Assembly: GCF_000429545.1 (NCBI RefSeq)
Contig: NZ_AUCB01000003.1
Coordinates: forward strand, 1-64,000
DNA from: Arenibacter certesii DSM 19833
GTDB taxonomy: Bacteria > Bacteroidota > Bacteroidia > Flavobacteriales > Flavobacteriaceae
Direction of reading: 5' to 3'
Length of the DNA stretch: 64,000 nucleotides
The notes beneath the pieces were generated by a model. The model was given only the letters and a program-made list of their open reading frames with translations, did not search any database and was not told the DNA's origin. A program made the position numbers and the translations under genes. Of the stretch, positions 1-8,932 are shown piece after piece; the stretch's first letter is position 1, and each line of letters opens with the position of its first letter.

Positions 1-267
1 TTCTTTGCTAAGTTGGCGAAGGCGAAACTGTTGATCCTGGATGACTTTGGACTGGCTCACTTGGATAGAAAACAGCAAATGGACCTGATGGAGATCATTG
101 AGGACCGGCATGGAAGATCATCTACCATTATTGCAAGTCAACTTCCTGTGGGAAGCTGGTACGATATTATTGGAGAAGCAAGCATCGCTGACGCGATATT
201 GGACCGACTGGTACACACCTCTCACCGGATAGAATTAAAGGGAGAAAGTCTAAGAAAAAAACTGTAA
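1..267 (+). CDS. istB: IS21-family helper ATPase IstB, 3' part
   Basis: The reading frame is open from base 1, so the gene enters from outside the window and only its last 88 codons are present. The Walker B stretch LLILDDFGL is followed by the sensor region (IIASQLPVGSWYDIIGE) and the C-terminal DAILDRLVHTSHRIEL segment, the hallmark of IstB AAA+ proteins. IstB remodels target DNA for the IstA transposase. Multiple terminal repeats of the same element follow 40 bp downstream, so this is the right-hand end of an IS21-type insertion. Intactness cannot be judged because istA and the IstB N-terminus lie outside the window. Confidence 0.88.
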   Translation, partial: FFAKLAKAKLLILDDFGLAHLDRKQQMDLMEIIEDRHGRSSTIIASQLPVGSWYDIIGEASIADAILDRLVHTSHRIELKGESLRKKL

Positions 268-305
268 TATTGTCATTAACTTATCTTTTTGACCAAAATC
301 CTTAG

Positions 306-349
306 GGGGGTCAGTATGGCCAGAATAGGGGGTCAACATCACCAGAATA
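306..349. repeat. IS21-type terminal direct repeats
   Basis: Two adjacent 22-bp direct repeats (306-327 and 328-349) both start GGGGGTCA and end CCAGAATA. They lie just past the istB stop. IS21 elements carry several transposase-binding repeats at their ends, so this should be the terminal region of the insertion, with the element boundary near 355. Confidence 0.65.
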
Positions 350-504
350 TCCAGTATTAGGTCAAATTCAAATATAACTTAATTATTAGTTAAACCTCTG
401 TCCATCTATAATTCTGCTTCCTTATAATAGCGGTTTTGTAGAACGAATTCAAAAAAAACCTTCTCTATAAATGTTTATAGTTTCATATGTGGTTCTTAAA
501 AACA

Positions 505-645
505 GTCCAGGTAATTCACCTATTACATAATCAGGAAAGTATATTTAAACGACCCATGAAATAAACGATTTGGAGGTTTTTTTAAAGTTTAATTGAACGT
601 GGGGTTTAATAAACTTTTTAGGATTGGTAGCTTGTTGCAAATAAA
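505..645 (+). repeat. Dispersed intergenic repeat, copy A
   Basis: The segment shares blocks with 6974-7065, 15672-15860 and 31314-31455: GGTAATTCACC, ATATTTAAACGACCCATGAA, TGGAGGTTTTT, then TTGAACGTGGGGTTTAATAAAC. It fills most of the gene-free stretch 356-858; the rest of that stretch shows nothing recognisable. See the findings for the family. Confidence 0.6.
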
Positions 646-858
646 GTTCGTTTGATTGATCTATTCAAAATTGACATTTTAAGGATTTTGATTAGAAAAC
701 CAGAAATTAGGATAGAGATCTTTATTCTAATAAACCAATCAAGATTTTAGAGGAAAATGGATTAGTGTCAATTAGTAATAGCTGGATAAAAAGAAAAGCT
801 TTTCGCCCTCAAAAAGCTGGTGGATGCCGAATTCTTCTGAGTTATTAGCTGTAGTTTT

Positions 859-1575
859 TTATCTCATTACAAATTTTCGTCCGATTGTGTTTTCCTCTTG
901 TGAATCAAGCATGATATTTAACATTTCCTCTAGCTCAATTAATTTAAACTCTACCATTTTAAATGCAATTTTCTGAAAATAAAATCCTGATATAGCATGA
1001 TACATTGCTATAGTTTGAACTGGTATTAGAATCCCACTTTCGTACAGGCTTCCGTGAACAATTGCTTCATCACTTCTCTTAATGTAACTGTAAAGAAGTG
1101 TTTTGTATGAATTATGAGAGAATTTCGAAATTTTTCGGTAATTGTTTCTCTCTAGTTCAAATTTTTCTTCTCCTTCTTTCTGTTTAATATAATCTCTATA
1201 ATCAGAATGGGAAATGATTTCGTCATTAAACCATTTTTCAACTTTTCTTTCAGATTTTTCAGATTTGCTATTAAAAAAAACTCCTAAATCAATAGACTCA
1301 TCAATTGTTCTAAGTAAATGAGCTGTTACTCTATGTGATTGATTATTCAGTGATTGAACAATTTCAAAAGCAGAGTCTAACGCATTTATTGTTAGCATAA
1401 AAATTGCTTTTTCAGTTGACTTCTCGTTAAGTTTAAATGAAAATTTAGATATTATCAGTTTTCTTAATGCTTTAACTAGTTTTTCAGATTCATTACGAAA
1501 TTGTTCTTGTGCTTCATATTCATATGGATTATCCATCGCTTCTTGAGGGTCTCTATTCCATATAAAATTTTTCAT
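859..1575 (-). CDS. Hypothetical protein, possible DUF5677-like
   Basis: This is a 238-residue soluble, mostly helical protein with no signal peptide. The middle portion (SHRVTAHLLRTIDESIDLGVFF, then a charged stretch and FSHNSYKTLLYSYI) resembles DUF5677-type helical proteins, in which an early R-x-x-x-E and a later F-x-H pair recur. That resemblance is by eye and weak. It is the first of four minus-strand genes of unknown role between the IS21 remnant and the TlpA-like gene. Codon use is AT-rich and it carries poly-Lys/Glu tracts typical of accessory genes. The function is unknown. Confidence 0.6.
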   Translation of the reverse strand: MKNFIWNRDPQEAMDNPYEYEAQEQFRNESEKLVKALRKLIISKFSFKLNEKSTEKAIFMLTINALDSAFEIVQSLNNQSHRVTAHLLRTIDESIDLGVFFNSKSEKSERKVEKWFNDEIISHSDYRDYIKQKEGEEKFELERNNYRKISKFSHNSYKTLLYSYIKRSDEAIVHGSLYESGILIPVQTIAMYHAISGFYFQKIAFKMVEFKLIELEEMLNIMLDSQEENTIGRKFVMR

Positions 1576-1647
1576 ACAAGTTTAATTTTGCGTAAAATGG
1601 AAATTACAGCCATTGCTTATATACTGTATTGTTCGCAGGCTTTTCGC

Positions 1648-2229
1648 TCACTTTTTATAATAATCTATTTCATTTCGCATTAAATGTTCAATTTCTTGCC
1701 ATAATTCGGTCATTCGTTTTCCTCTTTTTTCGTGTCCGACACTTTGTAACTGCTTTGCAATATACTCCAAGTCATTTGATAAAGACAAACCATTCAAAAC
1801 TGTTTGGAATTCGTCTGTATAATCGTTTACTATAGTTTTATATTCGACAATTTTCGGTAATAATTTTTCACTCGCAACTAATTTTAGTTTATTCAACTCC
1901 GAGTTTACAATCATCATTGGTTGTAAGGAATTTCTTGTGGTTTCTAAAAGATTTTCATTGAATTTTAATAGTGCGCCATTAATACGCTCTTCGTCGCCCG
2001 TAAGCATTTCAGCCATTAATTCAGTTGAAATTCCGTAAGTCACATTTGGGTCTTTTCGCATATTCAAACTCATTTCATCCATTTGGTTCATAAAGTTAGA
2101 ATACACCTCAAAACGTTTTTCAACTGCTTTATCTTCTTTTTGATATTTTCTGTTAAGTCTAAATTGGATTATTGCCCATATCCAGCCTAAAATTCCTAAT
2201 CCGATTATAAAGTAGTCTTTGGTTTCCAT
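1648..2229 (-). CDS. Hypothetical membrane-anchored protein
   Basis: The protein has 193 residues. One N-terminal membrane helix (about residues 7-24, YFIIGLGILGWIWAIIQF) is followed by a basic stretch and a long helical cytoplasmic domain without recognisable motifs. The gene is bracketed by short inverted motifs: GTTGTGCGTAAGC upstream of its start (complement of 2258-2270) and GCCTGCGAACAAT after its stop (complement near 1629-1641). This gives it the look of a single-gene cassette. No function can be assigned. Confidence 0.55.
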   Translation of the reverse strand: METKDYFIIGLGILGWIWAIIQFRLNRKYQKEDKAVEKRFEVYSNFMNQMDEMSLNMRKDPNVTYGISTELMAEMLTGDEERINGALLKFNENLLETTRNSLQPMMIVNSELNKLKLVASEKLLPKIVEYKTIVNDYTDEFQTVLNGLSLSNDLEYIAKQLQSVGHEKRGKRMTELWQEIEHLMRNEIDYYKK

Positions 2230-2245
2230 TTTTATTGATTCACGG

Positions 2246-2270
2246 ATTTTTTTTTCAGCTTACGCACAAC
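2246..2270 (-). repeat. attC-like half-site upstream of the 1648 gene
   Basis: On the minus strand this reads TTGTGCGTAAGC, then TGA, a run of A and ATCCG. Nearly the same string precedes the unrelated gene ending at 30766 (complement of 31218-31241), at a similar distance from the start codon. Shared 5' flanks on unrelated genes suggest a recombination site or a mobile cassette end rather than chance. Confidence 0.4.
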
Positions 2271-2526
2271 TAGTTGGTATGAGCAATTTAACAAAAAACT
2301 ACACATAAACATTAAATAAGGGTTGTATAGAACAACAGGACCGTGATTAAAATTCTTGCAATTACAATCATATACAGTCTATATTATATTGCCTTCCCAA
2401 TACCTAGATGACAATTTTATCAAATAAGCCTGCTCAAATGGGCGCTATGCAAAACGTCGGTATATGCATTGCATCCTTTAAAAATATTCTTTATTGGCTC
2501 ATCTTTGTAGCATCCAGCATATCCAA

Positions 2527-2775
2527 CTATAAAATTTCGAAAAAGAGTCTTTGCTCTTCTGGATTATTAGATAAGCTGACAAATTCCGGACTGGAATCAA
2601 GTTCGTCATTCAGGGAGTTCCTATCCGAGAACCATATATAACTGTCCTCGAGTTCACTCAACGTAAAAGCGGTTGGTGGTCGAAACCGAAACACAAATGA
2701 AGGCCCCATCTCAATTTTATAACCTTCCTTTTGATTGAAAAGATCAAACATAAATTCCATTATCGTTGTTTCCAC
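2527..2775 (-). CDS. Hypothetical small protein
   Basis: This 82-residue acidic protein opens METTIMEFMFDLFNQKEGY and contains a segment FVFRFRPPTAFTLSELEDSY. It has no signal peptide or membrane helix. It lies 40 bp downstream of the 1261-residue PIN-type gene on the same strand, so the two may be co-transcribed. I do not recognise a family. An accessory or immunity partner of the large protein is possible but unsupported by sequence. Confidence 0.45.
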   Translation of the reverse strand: METTIMEFMFDLFNQKEGYKIEMGPSFVFRFRPPTAFTLSELEDSYIWFSDRNSLNDELDSSPEFVSLSNNPEEQRLFFEIL

Positions 2776-2815
2776 TATTCACGTGACTCAATCAATGCTT
2801 AAATTGGAACGTAGT

Positions 2816-5800
2816 TCATCTAAATAGTATTTGACCAACGCTATTTATTGTTTTTATTATTTCGTCTTTCAAATTTCCAAGAAGTGCAAATTTAATGGCC
2901 AATATATCTCCAAAACTATTAAAAATTGTATGATTAGTCCCTTGAAGTAAATTCAATAAAATTTGGTGTGCATAAATATTTTTAGTTTCAATGGTCATTG
3001 TTGGGAGTAAATAAATCTTCTTTAAAAAATCTGATACAATCTCGAATTTTTCAGGCTCTGGATTTAGATTATGTCTAAGACTAGGGAAACAGCTTTTATA
3101 GACGTTGTCTTTGTTTTTTATATAGCTTAAAAACTGTTCATAAAGAAAATCCATGCTAATGTTTAATCCTATAAATCTTTTCTTCAACATGAACTTATAA
3201 AGTTTATGCAAGTCCTTTTGAGCAAATTGGTTAATCAAAAAAGACTCCGAATTAATAACATAATTCCTATTACCATTTGATGTTTGATAATAAAAAACGT
3301 CGTTAGAAATCAAAACGTAACCATCACGTAGAAGAAATATAAGATTGTCTACAAACAAATTAAAAGACAGGCTATCTCCAGATTGTTCGAGCTTCAAAAT
3401 TAAGTCCAGCTTTTCCTCAGGATATTCGACGACACAATTTGTATTTATCCACTCTTCTATCTTTTTCAAATTAGTAATTCTGCTTTTTACCTGTTCTTCA
3501 GAATAAAAATATCTTTTTACAGAATCGCCAACTACGTCTACACTTAAACGCTCTCCTTTTTCCATTTCTGCCTCAATAATTCTTCTCCTTATTTCGGTCT
3601 TTATTAAAGGACTAATAACAAATTCAATATCAAAACTATGCGCTAAATCTTCAGACAATTCGTAGAAAAAAATTATTGTGGCAAAATCAAGCACATATTT
3701 ATTCACTGCCCCCAAGGCCTTAGACTCAATAATGTATGTTGGAATGCACATAAAATTATTGGGGTGGTATATTAAATAATAATAAGCATCTATAGGATTA
3801 TCGTTAAATATACTCGAACAAAGTTCTGTGAAACTCTTTTGATACAAATAGTACTGTTTCAATGCATCTTCCCGTAGGCTCTTATTAATTAATCCTTTGT
3901 GGCCAGAAATGCTGATTAGCTGCTTTTCAAAATTTTCAATATTGGCGGTATCAAATTCAAACATTTCAAGCCCAAGACCAGAGGTTGGATCTTTAGCTTC
4001 CTCTAAAATTTCTTGCGTCAACTTCACATTGAAGTTGAATATATCAATAATTTCGATTTCGCTTAATACGTTAGTTATTCCTTTGTGATAGGGAATTTTA
4101 TCTCCTTTTTTTTTATCTAATAAAATCCTTTCAATACTTCCATTTGCATCTTTTATTTCCTTGATAATATATTTAGACCCTACCTTATATTTAACCCAAG
4201 AGCCTAATTGAACTTTCTGAAAATAGACAAACTTTTCTGGATACAATCTTCCTGCACCAATGAAAGTAGTTCGCGATATTTTATTCTCAGAATTCGTTGT
4301 TAAATTTTTAAGGATTTCAAATGAAACATCGTTTTCAATTTGACCTTCCCTTAATATCGCACTAATTTTTAAGCCAAATTCTTCATTAATATATGTTCTA
4401 GGTATTTTATTGCTAAATTCCTCAAGCAGTTCCTTTTCATTGTTTTGCAAAAGACTTAACCCATGAATCATTATTATGTTCTCATCTTCAGGGTTCTCTT
4501 CATAGAATGTTGTAGAAATTTCTACTAAACGCTTATAATTGTTTATTCTAGATACTAGATTAAACTCCATGGACAAAAATCTTTTATTAGAGTCTTTAGA
4601 GTTTTTTCTCCAAAATTCTAGTAATTCTAAGATTTGAGAAGATGAAGATACTTGGTGGTTATTGGACAATAACCTATCATGTAGGCAACTTATATAAAAA
4701 CTTAATTCACTGGATATCAAAGCCTTACTTATAAAGGTATCCATGTAATCAATAGCCTCGTCATACAAACCTATAGAGTGATAGTTTACAGCTAACTGCA
4801 TTTTAGTATGCACATCCTTAAATATATCAGAGTCACGAAGCTCTGCCCATGTGTCCTTCAATTTAGCAGAATCCGGTCTCGACAAGAATCTTGCCTCAAT
4901 TGATGTTTCAACCATTGTCTTTACATTAGAGTTGGCAAAATTACATACTTTAAAAACTGAGTTCAGCTCGTTTTCAATTTCGGTTTCATCAATATATTTG
5001 TTGTGCTCTTTTAGTGAGCTAACTCCGAAAAGATTTATTACGTTGACTAAGTTTAATTCGTCAATTAGTTTTAGAGTATCTAAATATTTTCTGAACGCAA
5101 TTCTAGAACTGGGAAAGTCTTTATTAAAAGAGGAAATAAGTGTTTGGTATAAATAGATTTCACTTGTTTTTGAACTTTCTGGGCTATTCTCATAAACTTC
5201 AAGAAATTCAATTGCTTCGAAATATTTGGCTCCCCTAATTAATGCTTGTGTTAATAGTATTATAAATACTGGTTGCTCTTTTAAATTTCTATAGGAGTTC
5301 TTAATATCACCTAAAACTGATTCATCAGTTGCAGTCATAAACTGTACGAAATAGTAATAGAATACTTGAATATTATTATGTTGGAAAGTTTCTGTCCCGA
5401 ATATGCCCTCGTAAATCATTGTAAAACAAAAAATCAAATCTGATTTTCTACCAGTCCTTTCATAAATTGATTTCGCATTTAAGAAATTAAGTGTGGGAAA
5501 TTCCTCAACGATCGATTGAAGCAATAAGGCTGATTTCAGAAACCAATATTCTTTATTCTTGTAATTGAAAATTTCTGTCCCCTTGAAGTCTAACATTAAT
5601 TCAATCCCAAGTGTTTTTAACTCCCCTATACTTCTAACTTTGCCTGAAGTGATTAGGTTATGCCCTAAACTTATCTTGAAACCATCTGCGGAAAGGACAC
5701 TCTTTGGGATTAGCTCTATTTCCTTTAAAAAATCTTGCGAACCCAAAGTTTTAACTATCCACGCTGTATGATTAAACTCTTCTGTTTCTAAAATGTTATT

Positions 5801-6601
5801 TGCAAGATTTATGGCTTTCTCTTCTTCCTGAATATTCAAGTACTCTATACAAGCCCTATCGCGGATTATCCCTTTGTCATTATGTAAATTATATGCCTTT
5901 ATAAAGGTTTGTGCCACATTATTTCTCTCTTTCCCCAAATCAAGTTTACATAGAGCCTTTAGATAAACTAACTTTGACATAGTAGGGTTATCAAAAGAAT
6001 TCGAGTTTTGAATTCTACTTTCCAAATCAAATATACGCTTTAGCGCCGTTTCTGGCATAAAGGCTAATATTTGTTTCTCAATTTCATCGATTTGAGCTTT
6101 ATATTCTTCATTAAGTTTGGCTAAACCGTCGCCCAAGCCATTCAAAAGGTTTTGAAACAAGTCTAATGCCGAATCGAGCTTTTTTGATATTTGGTTAATC
6201 TCTTCAAACTGCACCCTTTTTAACATAATTTCATTGAGTGAATCTTTACTCGAGAGATTGGATTCGAATATGTTAAAGAAAAGAGATAATTCTGCTGTTG
6301 TTGGCGAAATAATATTCTGCTGATTTGTCAATTTTTCCCCTATCATACTTTGATCAAAATCTTCAAATAGTCTGTATCTCAGCAATTCATCAATTAAAGT
6401 TGCAGACTTGTAAAATGGTATCTTATCATAAGTTTCTATAATCGGATTTTCCTTTTCGAATGATTTGATAGCGTTTTGAATAACATCATCTAAATCCTTT
6501 TCAATAATTGTTCGATTATCTCCAGTGAATTTTAAAATATTTGCTTTGCCTAGGTCTATACCTAATCCCAAAGCTATTGACCCAATCGTTTCAATTATCA
6601 T
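2816..6601 (-). CDS. Large TPR / GreAB-C-like / PIN-domain protein
   Basis: This is a 1261-residue protein. Residues 1-130 form an N-terminal region of unknown type, and about 130-780 is a long helical solenoid with TPR-like spacing (for example LVYLKALCKLDLGKE and AVNYHSIGLYDEAIDYM). Around 795-845 is a small beta-rich segment (LGSWVKYKVGSKYIIKEI) that resembles the GreA/GreB C-terminal fold. Residues 965-1105 look like a PIN nuclease: VLDFATIIFF carries the first Asp, IKTEIRRR the Glu, FVDNLIF and ISNDVFYY further Asps. This order matches the PIN-TPR-GreABC proteins known from mobile and conflict gene sets, so an RNase acting in defence or translation-linked conflict is inferred. No nuclease partner or immunity gene is obvious apart from the small gene at 2527. 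Confidence 0.6.
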   Translation of the reverse strand: MIIETIGSIALGLGIDLGKANILKFTGDNRTIIEKDLDDVIQNAIKSFEKENPIIETYDKIPFYKSATLIDELLRYRLFEDFDQSMIGEKLTNQQNIISPTTAELSLFFNIFESNLSSKDSLNEIMLKRVQFEEINQISKKLDSALDLFQNLLNGLGDGLAKLNEEYKAQIDEIEKQILAFMPETALKRIFDLESRIQNSNSFDNPTMSKLVYLKALCKLDLGKERNNVAQTFIKAYNLHNDKGIIRDRACIEYLNIQEEEKAINLANNILETEEFNHTAWIVKTLGSQDFLKEIELIPKSVLSADGFKISLGHNLITSGKVRSIGELKTLGIELMLDFKGTEIFNYKNKEYWFLKSALLLQSIVEEFPTLNFLNAKSIYERTGRKSDLIFCFTMIYEGIFGTETFQHNNIQVFYYYFVQFMTATDESVLGDIKNSYRNLKEQPVFIILLTQALIRGAKYFEAIEFLEVYENSPESSKTSEIYLYQTLISSFNKDFPSSRIAFRKYLDTLKLIDELNLVNVINLFGVSSLKEHNKYIDETEIENELNSVFKVCNFANSNVKTMVETSIEARFLSRPDSAKLKDTWAELRDSDIFKDVHTKMQLAVNYHSIGLYDEAIDYMDTFISKALISSELSFYISCLHDRLLSNNHQVSSSSQILELLEFWRKNSKDSNKRFLSMEFNLVSRINNYKRLVEISTTFYEENPEDENIIMIHGLSLLQNNEKELLEEFSNKIPRTYINEEFGLKISAILREGQIENDVSFEILKNLTTNSENKISRTTFIGAGRLYPEKFVYFQKVQLGSWVKYKVGSKYIIKEIKDANGSIERILLDKKKGDKIPYHKGITNVLSEIEIIDIFNFNVKLTQEILEEAKDPTSGLGLEMFEFDTANIENFEKQLISISGHKGLINKSLREDALKQYYLYQKSFTELCSSIFNDNPIDAYYYLIYHPNNFMCIPTYIIESKALGAVNKYVLDFATIIFFYELSEDLAHSFDIEFVISPLIKTEIRRRIIEAEMEKGERLSVDVVGDSVKRYFYSEEQVKSRITNLKKIEEWINTNCVVEYPEEKLDLILKLEQSGDSLSFNLFVDNLIFLLRDGYVLISNDVFYYQTSNGNRNYVINSESFLINQFAQKDLHKLYKFMLKKRFIGLNISMDFLYEQFLSYIKNKDNVYKSCFPSLRHNLNPEPEKFEIVSDFLKKIYLLPTMTIETKNIYAHQILLNLLQGTNHTIFNSFGDILAIKFALLGNLKDEIIKTINSVGQILFR

Positions 6602-6973
6602 GCCTACAGTTTAAATTCAGTAAAGTTAGAACTGAAGTTTAATACTTGAAAATGAAATTATTAAGAGTTATCAACCAGCACCGAAAACTCAAATTGCGCC
6701 TAACAGGGTCATCAGCAAATTGCCGCTCCATTGCATTCCTAGCAATATGCTTCATACCAAGCTAGCCTGAACTGAAATGCATATTTTGTGACGTGTTCTT
6801 TTTCAAGAGAATTTTGAAAATTTACGAGTGAAGGTTTATCATATTGCTTTAAAAGGATGCTTCCCAAACCCTCTCATATGCACTCTCTTTTGAGAACTCT
6901 TTACATAACGCCCATCGGCCAGGGTATTAGAATTATGAAAAATCTAAAATAAACATTGTCATTTTACCTGATA

Positions 6974-7065
6974 AATGACCCATGAAATAAACGCCATGGA
7001 GGTTTTTCGAAAGTCTAATTGAACGTGGGGTTTAGTAAACTTTAGAGGATTGGAATTTTGTTCCA
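6974..7065 (+). repeat. Dispersed intergenic repeat, copy B
   Basis: The segment matches copy A from GACCCATGAAATAAACG through GGAGGTTTTT to GAACGTGGGGTTTAGTAAAC, and continues with GGATTGG. It sits in the 587-bp gap between the PIN-type gene and the TlpA-like gene. The rest of the gap (6602-6973 and 7066-7188) shows no supported gene. Confidence 0.6.
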
Positions 7066-7188
7066 TTAAAAGTTGATGTTATGGCATTTTCATTTATTTG
7101 TTCGCCGGAATCCAGCACTTGCCACCACAGTTCCTTAGCATTTGGCTGTTATTAAAAAAGAAAAATATTTTAATGGTTTAGGGCTATG

Positions 7189-8526
7189 TTATTCCGTTAA
7201 GAATTCTTTAATAAAATCGGTCATCTCATTAAAATTGTTGCCATTCCCTCTGAAGACAATTTTCAAATCGGAATCCAATATGATGAAAGTTGGATAGGCC
7301 TCAATCCTTAAATCTGAAATTATTTTTGGTTTTTTTGCAGATTTTGGAACACCTCTTATAATACCATGATACCAGTTCATTTTGTTTACTGAAACATATT
7401 CCCGAACCGGTTCAACATCTTGCTCGAAGGCTAAGCTAACAAGGCCCAAATCTCTTCCATATTCTTTATTTAAAGCAACAAGCTCAGGCGTCAATTTTCT
7501 ACATGGGATACACCACGTCCCCCAGAAATCGATTAGCAAAAGTTTTTTTCTGTAAAGCAAATTCCTAAAAGTTGAATTGTTGTCATAAATCCCTTCCAAA
7601 TTGTAATTCTTGGAAATATCACCCTTTCTGAACCCTGTACTCAATTTTTCTATATTTAAATGCTTCAATTTTAAGCTTGGAGGGCTATATTGAATTGAAT
7701 CTATTTTAAAATAGTCGTTTTCTAGTTGGATTGTATCAAATACTATGTATTCCTCACGTTCGAGACTGTTGAACTCAGGAAAATCATCCTTTTTTTTCTT
7801 GAATATGAAATAGGGCTCTTTAAATCCGTATTTATTAATAGCCACTTCATATTCCTTGTTAGAGGTAACGAAAGTTCCATGGTGATAATCTTTAAAGGCC
7901 GCAGCTAGAAGCAAGTCCCTTTTTAACCTTTCTTTATTATCTGGAGTAAACTTATCGGGATAAGTAAAATAGTTAGCATCTGGATACAAGGAAATTATTA
8001 TTGTATCCCTATATATCTTGTTTTCAGCGAGTTTATCTACTATTATTCGCACATCTGGAAATCTATCCAAGAATTGTGGCATTGATTTCTTATCATGGGC
8101 CAATTTTTTATCAAATTCAATGAATTTATCATCACTAAAGTCCTTATTATGGTTCGCATCGACAACATAAAATTGTTTTCCATTCTTATAACCACTAAGA
8201 CAATAAATGGTAGATTTAAAATCACCATAATTCCTATTAAAAAAACCACTATTGCCGCCAACTTTTTTAAGAAGCTTCTCATTTACAAGTTCTATATATC
8301 CTATAAATACACTGTCAGGAGTGACCCCTTTAAAGTCCAAAGGAATAGAATCCATAAAGCTGAAAGGCTTGACGGTAATTTTAATAGGACTTTCTTTGGC
8401 TTTAGTTGAAAGTGCTATGACAATGTCCCTTTTTTCTTTTTTACAGGAACTGTTTATAATCAATAACAAAAATAGTGACAGGGTAATTAATAAAATTTTT
8501 ACAACAAGAAGTTTTATGTGTTTCAT
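7189..8526 (-). CDS. TlpA-like thioredoxin-fold lipoprotein
   Basis: The protein has 445 residues. An N-terminal hydrophobic segment ends in a lipobox-like INSSC, giving an exported lipoprotein. The last ~140 residues are a TlpA/ResA-type thioredoxin domain with LLIDFWGTWCIPCRK (active-site Cys pair near residues 340-343), a later AYPTFIILDSD (cis-Pro) and a closing strand. The first 290 residues are an unassigned periplasmic region. The family reduces disulfides or supplies thiols in the periplasm, and such proteins are common in Bacteroidota. A perfect inverted repeat at 8557-8580 lies just upstream and may be an operator. Function beyond thiol redox is not determinable. Confidence 0.85.
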   Translation of the reverse strand: MKHIKLLVVKILLITLSLFLLLIINSSCKKEKRDIVIALSTKAKESPIKITVKPFSFMDSIPLDFKGVTPDSVFIGYIELVNEKLLKKVGGNSGFFNRNYGDFKSTIYCLSGYKNGKQFYVVDANHNKDFSDDKFIEFDKKLAHDKKSMPQFLDRFPDVRIIVDKLAENKIYRDTIIISLYPDANYFTYPDKFTPDNKERLKRDLLLAAAFKDYHHGTFVTSNKEYEVAINKYGFKEPYFIFKKKKDDFPEFNSLEREEYIVFDTIQLENDYFKIDSIQYSPPSLKLKHLNIEKLSTGFRKGDISKNYNLEGIYDNNSTFRNLLYRKKLLLIDFWGTWCIPCRKLTPELVALNKEYGRDLGLVSLAFEQDVEPVREYVSVNKMNWYHGIIRGVPKSAKKPKIISDLRIEAYPTFIILDSDLKIVFRGNGNNFNEMTDFIKEFLTE

Positions 8527-8556
8527 AATTTTAGAAAATTAAGAACAAAATTTTTG

Positions 8557-8580
8557 ATAATTATCAGTAATGATAATTAT
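8557..8580. promoter_or_regulatory. Inverted repeat upstream of TlpA-like gene
   Basis: ATAATTATCA, four bases, then TGATAATTAT make a perfect 10-bp dyad 31 bp upstream of the start codon. The base composition and GATAAT-type arms resemble Fur-family boxes, but the dyad could equally be another repressor's operator. A degenerate copy of the dispersed repeat lies at 8702-8732. The rest of the gap to 8932 shows nothing supported. Confidence 0.4.
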
Positions 8581-8932
8581 ATCGTTTATAGTATCAAAGG
8601 AATACAAAGATTATCATCAGACGTTTTAACCATTGATGGCCATGCTATTGACAACTTTAATAGATAATGTCACTCTCACAACTAACATTGTCATATGCAT
8701 TAAACCTGGGGTTAAGTAAACCGTAAAGGTGCGGTGTTTTATTCCACCATTAAACCTTCGTTTTGATCTTAGAAAGGTTATAAGTCCAAAAATTTTATTT
8801 GGATCAATTCAATGTCTACAGTGAATCTTAAATTAGGCCAAAACTCCGAGCCAAATAGACCTTGGCAAACAATTTGTTGCGCAAGGTCTGATATGGTTCA
8901 GGTATTTGATCCAAGAAAATTTTTAATTTCAT

